Below, piece by piece: positions 8,368 through 15,090 of a DNA stretch of 31,357 bases. The stretch is taken from assembly GCA_026416215.1 (NCBI GenBank), contig JAOAFP010000008.1, positions 1-31,357 of the forward strand, given 5' to 3'. Source of the stretch: Negativicutes bacterium (GTDB taxonomy: Bacteria; Bacillota; Negativicutes; SKW292). How positions within the stretch are numbered: position 1 is the stretch's first letter; each line of letters starts with the position of its first letter. Below the pieces are notes generated by a model. That model ran no database searches, was not told where the DNA came from, and was given only the letters and a program-made list of their open reading frames with translations. A program made the position numbers and the translations under genes.

Positions 8368-9145
8368 AGAGTTTACGGGACGGCCGACGGTGGATATCAA
8401 CTGTGACGCCGGCGAAGGATTCGGCCTGTACCGCCTGGGTTGTGACCGGCAGATCATGCCGTACCTGACCTCGGTAAACATCGCCTGCGGGTTCCATGCC
8501 TCCGATCCCGTCCATATGCAGGAGACGGTACGGCTGGCCAAACAGTACGGCGTGGCAGTCGGGGCTCATCCATCCTATCCCGATCTGCAGGGATTCGGCC
8601 GGCGGGACATGGATCTGAGCGGGGAGGAAATTACGGCGGCAATAATTTACCAGGTGGGAGCGCTGGCCGGTTTTTGCCGGGCCGAAGGGGTGAAAATGGT
8701 TCATGTCAAACCACACGGGGCCCTGTACAACCGGGCGGCTGACGATTTGACGGTTGCGCTGGCTGTGGCCGGGGCCGTCCGGCTTATCGACCGGGAGCTG
8801 ATTCTGGTTGGTCTGGCCAATTCGGCCATGGTTGAGGCGGCAGCGCGGGTGGGGATAGCCTGCCGACAGGAAGCTTTTGCCGATCGGGAATACACTTCCG
8901 GCGGGCGGCTGATGCCGCGCAGCCGGCCGGGGGCAATTATCAGCGATGTGGAAAAAATCTGTCAGCGGGTGGCTGACATGGTAGCCAACCGGCGGATAAT
9001 TGCCGCTGACGGGAGCGAAATCGCCTGTAACGTGCAGACCGTCTGCCTGCACAGTGATACCCCGCAAGCGGTGAAAATAGCGGCAGCCCTGCGGCAAACC
9101 CTGACGGCGACAACGGCACTGGGGCCGGGAGACGGGCGGAATTGA
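8360..9145 (+). CDS. pxpA: 5-oxoprolinase subunit PxpA (LamB/YcsF family)
   Basis: Third subunit of the 5-oxoprolinase. At 261 aa it is the usual length. Family motifs run VDINCDAGEGFG (residues 11-22), NIACGFHASDP, GAHPSYPDLQGFGRR, VKPHGALYN and AFADREYTSGGRLMPR. The frame is open far upstream through pxpC, but ATG 8360 is chosen because it matches the family start and has GGGGAGGGA directly upstream. With pxpB and pxpC it makes a complete PxpABC set, and with pcp across the divergent gap it completes a peptide-to-glutamate route. Confidence 0.96.
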   Translation: MIKEFTGRPTVDINCDAGEGFGLYRLGCDRQIMPYLTSVNIACGFHASDPVHMQETVRLAKQYGVAVGAHPSYPDLQGFGRRDMDLSGEEITAAIIYQVGALAGFCRAEGVKMVHVKPHGALYNRAADDLTVALAVAGAVRLIDRELILVGLANSAMVEAAARVGIACRQEAFADREYTSGGRLMPRSRPGAIISDVEKICQRVADMVANRRIIAADGSEIACNVQTVCLHSDTPQAVKIAAALRQTLTATTALGPGDGRN

Positions 9146-9229
9146 CAGAACAGGCAGGTAAATTTACAATTACCGGTGGGATGTTCCTGCACCCTTTAAA
9201 CTGTTGCGGAAGGAGGAAGGGCGGGAGGA

Positions 9230-9256
9230 ATGCCTCTTGCCGGTGGTGTGCGATGA
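9230..9256 (+). CDS. Putative 8-codon leader ORF coupled to the secreted-protein gene
   Basis: ATG 9230 follows a very strong purine-rich Shine-Dalgarno region (AGGAGGAAGG and GGGAGGA, 9211-9229). It encodes MPLAGGVR and stops at TGA 9254-9256, which overlaps the ATG of the next gene as ATGA. The downstream ATG 9253 has only a poor site of its own. The arrangement looks like a translational-coupling leader. The peptide has no regulatory codon run, so attenuation by a specific amino acid is not suggested. Confidence 0.45.
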   Translation: MPLAGGVR

Positions 9257-10197
9257 GAGTGACGAGGATTCTGATGGTGCCTGTTTTTTTACTGGGCCTG
9301 ACGGTAGCGGCGGCCGGTCTGGTGTCGGCTGCTCCTCAGGCGGCCGGACCGGGAGCAGATGAAAATGGCCAGCCGGTTGCGGACGGCGGATCGTTTCATC
9401 CGACCGGCGATATTCAGAACAGCCCGGGCAGCGGGCTGCCGGACAACTCCGGGCAACCGGACGGGGCTGGCAGTCAACTGGCAGCAACCGATGAAGCCGC
9501 TGTGACAGCCGGGGGGACGAATGAGGCCGGTAGTCAGCCCTTAGAATCAAATATCGTGCTGGAGGCCAAACAGGCGGCTGCATCGGCCGGCCAGTCCGGT
9601 TCGGACGGCGGGACTGCCGGGGACAACCAGGCTGGGACTGCGATCGCTGAGGAACTGTTTAAACCGGGACATGTGGCGGTGATCATTGTCAACAACGCCA
9701 AGTGCGAGTGGAACAAGGAGGTCCAGGATTTTGTGGACAAGGCAGTCCGGCAGGGGTTCGCCAAGAAGGGTGGCTACACGCTGGTGGATGTGGCACCTTA
9801 CCTTAAGAAGCTGTCGGACGCGGGACTGACTGAGCATATGAGCGTCGAACGGCAGGATTTGATCGACGCTTTTGCCGGCAGCAAGGTCAGTTACATCTAC
9901 GTTATGGAGATTGAACCGGTGGTAATCGATAAGACCCGTGGCTGGGTTACCAACGGCCACTCAGCGGTGGTGAACGTCCACGGCAAGATTATTGACGTGC
10001 AGAAAAACAAAACCATATATGACGGACGGGTGGATTCAAAGTATGACAACAACGGGATCAATGTGCCGCTGATCCCGCTGCTGAATTTTGAGGCCGGGGC
10101 CCGTACCGCCGTTCTCTGTGCCGCCGATGACATACAGGATGACATTATGGACGTAATCATGAAGCGTTTTCCGGCACTTGACCAGGCCAAACAGTGA
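9253..10197 (+). CDS. Secreted protein of unknown function with a low-complexity linker
   Basis: A 314-aa protein I cannot assign to a named family. A Sec signal peptide is clear: MRVTR, then a hydrophobic run through residue 24, then VSAA-P with likely cleavage near residues 26-27 and no lipobox Cys. Residues about 28-130 are low complexity, rich in Gly, Ala, Asp, Gln, Ser, Pro and Thr, which suggests a flexible exported linker. The C-terminal 175 residues look globular, with alternating beta strands (HVAVIIVNNA, KVSYIYVMEIEPVVI, SAVVNVHGKIIDV) and a YDGRVDSKYD segment. A similar style of protein occurs in Negativicutes, but that is memory, not a search. A longer start at 9142 would bury the signal peptide and is rejected. 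A terminator follows at 10224. Confidence 0.75.
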   Translation: MRVTRILMVPVFLLGLTVAAAGLVSAAPQAAGPGADENGQPVADGGSFHPTGDIQNSPGSGLPDNSGQPDGAGSQLAATDEAAVTAGGTNEAGSQPLESNIVLEAKQAAASAGQSGSDGGTAGDNQAGTAIAEELFKPGHVAVIIVNNAKCEWNKEVQDFVDKAVRQGFAKKGGYTLVDVAPYLKKLSDAGLTEHMSVERQDLIDAFAGSKVSYIYVMEIEPVVIDKTRGWVTNGHSAVVNVHGKIIDVQKNKTIYDGRVDSKYDNNGINVPLIPLLNFEAGARTAVLCAADDIQDDIMDVIMKRFPALDQAKQ

Positions 10198-10223
10198 CAA
10201 CAGGCTGTGCATAAGCTGGCGAT

Positions 10224-10257
10224 GGCCTGCACCCAGCCGCGGGGGCAGGCCTTTTTT
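10224..10257 (+). terminator. Rho-independent terminator after the secreted-protein gene
   Basis: GGCCTGC (10224-10230) pairs with GCAGGCC (10245-10251), followed by six T. It ends the upstream unit and rules out the longer upstream starts of the MOT1 gene, because those would begin before the terminator. Confidence 0.8.
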
Positions 10258-10320
10258 GCCGGACTTAAGCGGTGCCGGCGGCCCGAGCGGCAGACTTTGC
10301 CGGGACGACGGATGCGGGGG

Positions 10321-11562
10321 ATGTCGGATGGGAACGAAAAAACCGGGACAAAGCAGGCCTGGGTGAGACAGGGTGTGGCTGGTTTGGAACGGCAGCGCTT
10401 TTCGTGGTGGAGGGAGTGCTCGGGCGGACTGGCCGACATCGGCCTGATGCTGCCGATCCTGGTGGGACTGGCGGCAGCCGGCAAGGTTAACGGCTGGCTG
10501 TCGCTCCTGATGGTGGGAGCCTACTACCTGTTTGTCAGCTGGTTTTACCGGATACCGGTGCCGGTCCAGCCGTTGAAGGCCTTTTCGGCGGTGGCGCTGG
10601 TAACTCCGGCGGTGACGGACGAAGTGGTGAGGATCGGGGCCATAATTTTGGGTGCGTCCTATCTGCTGCTGACTTGGACGCCACTGCTGGCGGCGGTGAG
10701 AGTGCTGTTTCCCCTGCCGGTGGTGCGCGGGGTGCAGCTGGCCACCGGTTTGCTCCTTCTCAAGGCCGGCTATGCGGCAGTGGCCGGACCGGAGCTGTTT
10801 CTGGCTGGCGGCCGCTGGCAATGGACGGTGGCGGGGATGACGGTTTGCCTGAACTGGTTGCTGGCAGCTGGATTTGGCTGGTTGATGCTGTGCGGGCTGA
10901 ACAGCCGGCGGTGGCCGGTCGGTCTGGTGGCGGCAGCCCTGGCCGTGGCGGTGGCGGCTGGCAGCAGCGGCTATCTGGCCACAGACGGGCTGATCGGTCA
11001 GGCGGTACAGCCGCCGGCTATGGGCGACTGGCGGCAGGCGGCGGTGGCAGCGGTAATCCTGCTGGTGTTGCCGCAGTTGCCACTAAGCGTGGGCAACGCG
11101 ATTATCGCCACCGAAAATGCGGTGCAGCAATTTTACCGCCGGCGGGCATACCGGGTGAGGGCCAGCCGGCTGGCTGGCGACATGGGGGTGTTCGCAATTG
11201 TGGCCGGTTTGCTTGGAGTGGTCCCCTGCTGCCACGGCTGCGGCGGTGTGACCGCCCACTACAAATTTGGTGCCCGCAGCTGGGGTGCCCCACTGGCGGC
11301 GGGGATATTTTACTGCCTGCTGGCAGTACTGGTGTACTGCGGCTGGCCGTTAATTGCCGGGTTCCCCCAGGCTGTTTTCGGGGTTATGTTAATCTACACC
11401 GGGCTGGAACACTGCCTGCTGATTTCAGATTTGCAAGCCGGGCCACAACTGGCCACGGCAGTGCTGATCGGCGGTCTGGGTCTGCTGTCCGGCAGTCTGG
11501 TGCTGGCGCTGGCTGCTGGCTGGCTTTACCGGCTGGCCACCAGCCACCGGTCCGGCCGGTGA
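10321..11562 (+). CDS. MOT1-type sulfate/molybdate transporter
   Basis: A multi-pass membrane protein of the sulfate/molybdate MOT1 family, expected to import molybdate or sulfate. With ATG 10321 it is 413 aa. Family motifs are SGGLADIGLMLP (34-45), VPVQPLKAFSAVAL after the first helices, LPQLPLSVGNAIIATENA in the middle, and the Cys/His/Gly loop VVPCCHGCGGVTAHYKFGARS. About ten hydrophobic helices are evident. ATG 10312 is an alternative start; neither has a clear ribosome binding site. Longer frames back to 10207 cross the terminator at 10224-10257 and lack hydrophobic or family sequence. No molybdenum-cofactor genes are adjacent, so the substrate cannot be settled. Confidence 0.85.
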   Translation: MSDGNEKTGTKQAWVRQGVAGLERQRFSWWRECSGGLADIGLMLPILVGLAAAGKVNGWLSLLMVGAYYLFVSWFYRIPVPVQPLKAFSAVALVTPAVTDEVVRIGAIILGASYLLLTWTPLLAAVRVLFPLPVVRGVQLATGLLLLKAGYAAVAGPELFLAGGRWQWTVAGMTVCLNWLLAAGFGWLMLCGLNSRRWPVGLVAAALAVAVAAGSSGYLATDGLIGQAVQPPAMGDWRQAAVAAVILLVLPQLPLSVGNAIIATENAVQQFYRRRAYRVRASRLAGDMGVFAIVAGLLGVVPCCHGCGGVTAHYKFGARSWGAPLAAGIFYCLLAVLVYCGWPLIAGFPQAVFGVMLIYTGLEHCLLISDLQAGPQLATAVLIGGLGLLSGSLVLALAAGWLYRLATSHRSGR

Positions 11563-11615
11563 GGGATTGGGGCGGGAATGGTGTTGCCGAAAGATAAAAA
11601 TAAATTAAAGATGGC

Positions 11616-11644
11616 TTGCTGAACGGCCGGCAATGTGATATATT
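11616..11644 (+). promoter_or_regulatory. Sigma-70 promoter for the 101-aa protein gene
   Basis: TTGCTG (11616-11621), a 17-bp spacer, then TATATT (11639-11644) preceded by TGA, an extended -10. It lies in an unusually A/T-rich patch of an otherwise GC-rich window. Confidence 0.7.
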
Positions 11645-11664
11645 CAGCGGCGAGGGCTATGATC

Positions 11665-11682
11665 TGCCGGGCTTTCCCGGCA
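11665..11682 (+). other. 5'-leader hairpin before the 101-aa protein gene
   Basis: TGCCGGG (11665-11671) pairs with CCCGGCA (11676-11682) around a 4-nt CTTT loop. It sits six bases before the GGGAGG ribosome binding site (11688-11693), where it could stabilise the mRNA or tune initiation. It is not followed by a T-run, so it is not a terminator. Confidence 0.5.
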
Positions 11683-11700
11683 AAAACGGGAGGTAGTGAA

Positions 11701-12006
11701 ATGATCAGCAAATGGTGCTTGGCTGACAACGAGGGGTTTTGCTTTGATGTACACGAGGATTTGGCGACCCTGCCGGACTATGGGGGAGTATACCTGTTTG
11801 TCACTGCCGGCGGCGACGGGGAAAAGCCGCTGTTTGCCGGTTACTGCGACAATTTCCGCGCCGCGATAAACGACGGCCATCCCCGGTGGGCTGACGGGCT
11901 GGAAATGGGAATGAACCAGATTCACGTTCTGGCCATGAGCTACGATCACTACCGGGATAAATTTACCAGGGAGTTCGTGGCCCGTTACCGGCCACCGCTA
12001 AACTGA
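11701..12006 (+). CDS. Small GIY-YIG-like protein of unknown function
   Basis: A 101-aa protein with features of a minimal GIY-YIG nuclease fold. G29-V30-Y31 (GGVYLF) stands for the GIY strand. LFAGYCDNFRAAI (44-56) occupies the YIG position with the motif degenerated to FAG, and Arg53 is possibly the catalytic Arg. Glu91 (TREFVARY) and the terminal PPLN with Asn101 match the usual late Glu and Asn. The long frame to 11635 is rejected in favour of ATG 11701, which has GGGAGG seven bases upstream. It is a monocistronic unit with its own promoter (11616), leader hairpin and terminator (12015). Whether it cuts DNA is unknown; the degenerate YIG suggests a changed or lost activity. Confidence 0.65.
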   Translation: MISKWCLADNEGFCFDVHEDLATLPDYGGVYLFVTAGGDGEKPLFAGYCDNFRAAINDGHPRWADGLEMGMNQIHVLAMSYDHYRDKFTREFVARYRPPLN

Positions 12007-12014
12007 ATTGCCAG

Positions 12015-12038
12015 GAAACCGCCTTGCGCGGTTTCTTT
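12015..12038 (+). terminator. Rho-independent terminator after the GIY-YIG-like gene
   Basis: GAAACCGC (12015-12022) pairs with GCGGTTTC (12028-12035) around a 5-nt loop, followed by TTT. It starts eight bases after the stop codon. The T-run is short. Confidence 0.65.
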
Positions 12039-12100
12039 GCCGTATGGGGGGCGGCGGGAATATCGGTCGCTCGGCCGGACCGCTGGCCATTCCGGGTCGT

Positions 12101-12129
12101 AAAAAACAAAAAAGCAGCCGGGGGCTGCC
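12101..12129 (-). terminator. Distal terminator copy of the 30-aa micro-gene
   Basis: On the - strand GGCAGCC, a 3-nt CCC loop, GGCTGC, then TTTTTTGTTTTTT. It is a near-identical copy of the terminator 74 bp upstream on the same strand (12173-12203), differing at one loop base and in T-run length. Confidence 0.75.
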
Positions 12130-12172
12130 GGCAATAAACCGGTTTGATCCTTCGACAATGTATTCCATCCGT

Positions 12173-12203
12173 AAAAAAAACAAAAAAGCAGCCAGGGGCT
12201 GCC
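12173..12203 (-). terminator. Proximal terminator of the 30-aa micro-gene
   Basis: On the - strand GGCAGCC, loop CCT, GGCTGC, then TTTTTTG and eight more T. It lies about 22 nt after the micro-gene stop codon. The stem is only about 6 bp but GC-rich, and the T-run is unusually long. Confidence 0.8.
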
Positions 12204-12225
12204 GGGGTACCGGACCAAGACGGGA

Positions 12226-12318
12226 TCAGTCCCATTTTTGCCGGTCGTCAGCTTCCAGGCCGCTGGCGTACAGGGCTGCTGCTGCCACTACCAGGCCAAC
12301 GATTGCCGCTGCCATCAT
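12226..12318 (-). CDS. 30-aa single-pass membrane micro-protein, unknown function
   Basis: A short gene of 30 codons plus stop. It begins MMAAAIVGLVVAAAALYASG, a single hydrophobic helix of about 18 residues, and ends with a charged tail containing EADDRQK and WD. The ribosome binding site AGGAGGTGA (12324-12332) is close to perfect, 8 nt before the first ATG (12318). A consensus-like promoter lies upstream (12367-12395) and two tandem terminators follow. All parts of an independent transcription unit are present in about 300 bp, which argues that it is real in spite of its size. The predicted location is the cytoplasmic membrane. I cannot assign a family; micro-proteins of this form often modulate a larger membrane protein or act as toxins, but nothing here decides. 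Confidence 0.7.
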   Translation of the reverse strand: MMAAAIVGLVVAAAALYASGLEADDRQKWD

Positions 12319-12366
12319 TGTTATCACCTCCTGTTCCGACTGACGGCTACTTCGGCCGTTGCTCCG

Positions 12367-12395
12367 ATTTTACCGGCGGTTTGGCGGGTTGTCCA
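12367..12395 (-). promoter_or_regulatory. Sigma-70 promoter of the 30-aa micro-gene
   Basis: On the - strand TGGACA (12390-12395), a 17-bp spacer, then TAAAAT (12367-12372). Each hexamer has one mismatch to consensus. Transcription would start near 12360, giving a leader of about 40 nt. The rest of the gap up to ltaE (12396-12547) shows only a small hairpin (AGCCGG/CCGGCT, 12485-12501) and the ltaE ribosome binding site; no good + strand promoter was recognised. Confidence 0.65.
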
Positions 12396-12547
12396 GCGGC
12401 AGGGACGGCGAAGGGACAGGAAGGCGGGGCTTTAAACTGCTTATCCGCAGTTGCCGGCCGGTATGCGCAGGTATGCGGGCGAATAGCCGGTTATGCCGGC
12501 TGTGCGGCGGGGAGGGTACGGATAAATCAACCGGGGAGGAAATAATC

Positions 12548-13585
12548 ATGACGGTTATTGATTTGCGCAGCGATACGGTGACCAGGCCCACCGCCGCCAT
12601 GCGGGAGGCGATGTACCGGGCAGAGGTGGGCGATGATGTGTTTGGCGACGACCCGACGGTCAGGGAGCTTGAGGAATATGCGGCAGACATGTGCGGAAAG
12701 CCGGCAGCCCTGTTTGTGGTCAGCGGGACGATGGGCAACCAGCTGGCAATTCTTAGTCACTGCCGGCGTGGAGACGAGGCAATTGTCGACTACAACTCCC
12801 ACATCGCCTACTACGAAGCAGGGGCTCCGGCTGTATTGGCCGGGGTGAGCCTGCGTACGGTCGTGGCCGATGATGGCATCATGACGGCCAGGCAAATCGC
12901 GGCAGCCATCCGCCCTGTCGATATCCATCAGCCGCCAACCGGGCTGATATGCCTGGAAAACAGTCACAACCGGGGCGGGGGAACCTGCTACAGTCTGACC
13001 CGACTGAGACAAATCCGCGATTTGGCTGTCGGCCACGGATTGCCGGTGCATATTGACGGTGCCAGGATTTTTAATGCCGCAGTGGCCAGAGGTTATCAGG
13101 TCAGCGAATGTGCGGACTGTGCCGACAGCATGATGTTTTGCCTGTCGAAGGGACTGGCGGCGCCGGTGGGGTCAATACTGGTCGGGGACAGGGAATTCAT
13201 TGCCCGGGCCCGGCGCTGGCGGAAAGTCCTCGGTGGGGGGATGCGTCAGGCCGGCGTACTGGCGGCGGCAGGGCTGGTGGCATTGCGGGAAATGCCGGAA
13301 AGGCTGGCCGAAGATCACCGCCGGGCCCGGCGGTTGGCCGAGGCCGGCCGTGAACTGGGACTGCAGGTTGACGCTGAAAAAATTGAGACCAATATCGTAG
13401 TGTTTGACAGTCAGTGGTGGGGGATAACGGCTGTTGAACTGCAACAGAAACTTAAACAGCGGGGAATTCTCACTACTGTGTTCGATCGGTACGCTCTGCG
13501 GATGGTGACTCACTACCAAATTGATGACGAGATGCTGGAACGGGCGATTGCCGGTCTGGCGGCGGTTTTGAACCGACAGGGCTGA
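12548..13585 (+). CDS. ltaE: Low-specificity L-threonine aldolase
   Basis: PLP-dependent cytosolic enzyme that cleaves threonine or allo-threonine to glycine and acetaldehyde. It is 345 aa from ATG 12548, which has GGGGAGGA upstream; the open frame back to 12359 is not used. N-terminal MTVIDLRSDTVTRPTAAMREAM and EVGDDVFGDDPTV are the family signature. The substrate/cofactor region VSGTMGNQLAI follows, and the PLP Schiff-base lysine is Lys201 in FCLSKGLAAPVGS. LENSHNRGGGTCYS is also typical. Its stop overlaps the xseA start by one base, so it leads the following operon. Confidence 0.95.
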   Translation: MTVIDLRSDTVTRPTAAMREAMYRAEVGDDVFGDDPTVRELEEYAADMCGKPAALFVVSGTMGNQLAILSHCRRGDEAIVDYNSHIAYYEAGAPAVLAGVSLRTVVADDGIMTARQIAAAIRPVDIHQPPTGLICLENSHNRGGGTCYSLTRLRQIRDLAVGHGLPVHIDGARIFNAAVARGYQVSECADCADSMMFCLSKGLAAPVGSILVGDREFIARARRWRKVLGGGMRQAGVLAAAGLVALREMPERLAEDHRRARRLAEAGRELGLQVDAEKIETNIVVFDSQWWGITAVELQQKLKQRGILTTVFDRYALRMVTHYQIDDEMLERAIAGLAAVLNRQG

Positions 13586-14838
13586 TGGAAGGCCGTCAGG
13601 TTTTGTCGGTGGCGGCGGTAACGGCCCTGATCAAGGCGGTTATCGCCGGAGAGGGCAGATTGCAGCAAGTTTTGGTCCGGGGACAGGTGGCAAATTGGAA
13701 GCGGCACACTTCAGGACATTGTTACTTCAGCCTGCAGGATGGTCAGGCGACAATCAGGGCCGTGATGTTTCGCAGTCAGGCTGCCAGGCTGCGTTTCGCC
13801 CCGGAAAACGGCATGGCGGTGGTGGCCAGCGGCAGCGTAAATGTCTATGAACGCGACGGGAACTATCAACTGTACTGCGATTATCTTGCCCCCGACGGGG
13901 TGGGGGAGCAACAGCTGTCCCTGGAGCGGCTCAAAGCCAAACTGGCAGCCGAAGGACTGTTCGACCGGGAACGGAAACGCCAGCTGCCGGCCTTCCCCCA
14001 GGCGATCGGCATTATCACTTCGCCGACCGGGGCGGCGATAAACGACATAGTCAAAGTGATCAGCCGGCGGTTTCCTGCTGTCAGGCTGTATCTCCACCCG
14101 GTGCAGGTGCAAGGGGAATCGGCTCCCTCCAGTATTGTCCGGGCCCTGGAGTTTTTCGCCGGCCGGCCGGAGCTGGTCGACATCCTGATCGTCGGCCGGG
14201 GTGGCGGCGGACAGGAGGACATGGCTGCCTTCAATGATGAGAGGGTGGTCAGGGCGGTGGCTGCGGCCAGGGTGCCGGTAATTTCGGCGGTTGGTCATGA
14301 ACACGACTATTGTCTGTGCGACTTTGCCGCTGATGTCCGGGCGGCCACCCCGTCCCAGGCTGCAGAGCTGGCGGTGCCGGCCACGGATGTCCTGTACGAT
14401 CGGTTGCGAACCTTTCGCCGCCGGCTGCAGATGACGGTGGACCGGCTGCTTGTAGGGTACGGGCAGCGGCTGGCGGTGGGTGGTGACCGGCTGCAGATAG
14501 TGCTGAACCGGATGCTTCTGCCCAACTGTCGGATTGCCCTGGATCGGGCCTGTGACCGTCTACAGGCGGCCATTGTCGGGCATATCGGCCGGTGTGGCGA
14601 TCGCATCCGGCTGCTGGCCGGAAAGCTGGCGGTCCTCAACCCGCTGCTGGTAAAGAAACGGGGTTATGCCCTGGTTTATGACGCCGGGGGCCGGCGGCTG
14701 ATCTGCAAGGCAGGAGAAGTAACGGTCGGGGAGAATATTCATGTCGAACTGGCACAGGGCAGTCTGACTGCCGAGGTCAGGGCGGTAAATGATGAGGAGG
14801 CCGGTCAGCCGGAAGAGGGCCGGTCAGAGAGGGGATAG
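13585..14838 (+). CDS. xseA: Exodeoxyribonuclease VII large subunit
   Basis: Catalytic subunit of exonuclease VII, which degrades single-stranded DNA during repair. At 417 aa it is normal. An N-terminal OB-fold (about residues 8-105, with GHCYFSLQD) is followed by the catalytic core with GIITSPTGAAINDI, GRGGGGQED (204-212), AFNDERVVRA and AVGHEHD (His238). A coiled-coil-prone C-terminal part then leads to KKRGYALVY. ATG 13585 overlaps the ltaE TGA; xseB follows three bases after its stop. Confidence 0.97.
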   Translation: MEGRQVLSVAAVTALIKAVIAGEGRLQQVLVRGQVANWKRHTSGHCYFSLQDGQATIRAVMFRSQAARLRFAPENGMAVVASGSVNVYERDGNYQLYCDYLAPDGVGEQQLSLERLKAKLAAEGLFDRERKRQLPAFPQAIGIITSPTGAAINDIVKVISRRFPAVRLYLHPVQVQGESAPSSIVRALEFFAGRPELVDILIVGRGGGGQEDMAAFNDERVVRAVAAARVPVISAVGHEHDYCLCDFAADVRAATPSQAAELAVPATDVLYDRLRTFRRRLQMTVDRLLVGYGQRLAVGGDRLQIVLNRMLLPNCRIALDRACDRLQAAIVGHIGRCGDRIRLLAGKLAVLNPLLVKKRGYALVYDAGGRRLICKAGEVTVGENIHVELAQGSLTAEVRAVNDEEAGQPEEGRSERG

Positions 14839-14841
14839 GGA

Positions 14842-15090
14842 ATGAACGTGGCGGCGGGCGAACAGGTTGATGTCCGAGAGGAAAAACCGGCCGGTTGCAG
14901 CTTTGAGGACTTGCTGACCAGGCTGGAGGGAGCGGTGCAGCAGCTGGAATCAGGCGGTCTCAATCTCGATCAGGCGCTGCGGACGGTGGAGGAAGGGATG
15001 CGGTGTTACCGGCTGTGCCGGGCAATGTTGAATGAGGCGGAAGGAAGGGTGGCAGAACTGTTCACCGTGGGTGAAGGTGATGGTGGCTGA
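14842..15090 (+). CDS. xseB: Exodeoxyribonuclease VII small subunit
   Basis: Small helical subunit that coats the XseA coiled coil. It is 82 aa. The family core SFEDLLTRLEGAVQQLESGGLNLDQALRTVEEGM is intact, but the usual Tyr/Phe-rich start is replaced by a polar N-terminal extension of about 19 residues. It starts right after xseA and overlaps ispA by 11 bp. Confidence 0.93.
   Translation: MNVAAGEQVDVREEKPAGCSFEDLLTRLEGAVQQLESGGLNLDQALRTVEEGMRCYRLCRAMLNEAEGRVAELFTVGEGDGG

Noticed and set aside
10207..10320. Upstream extension of the MOT1 transporter to 451 aa
   Set aside because: A terminator at 10224-10257 lies inside it, and the extra residues are basic and non-conserved.
12101..12203. 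Possible small repeat array or CRISPR-like element, from two copies of an A-rich/GC-hairpin unit
   Set aside because: There are only two copies, and each reads as a rho-independent terminator on the - strand.
12396..12547. A riboswitch or T-box leader ahead of ltaE
   Set aside because: Only a short 6-bp hairpin is seen; no conserved T-box or glycine-riboswitch core and no terminator were found.
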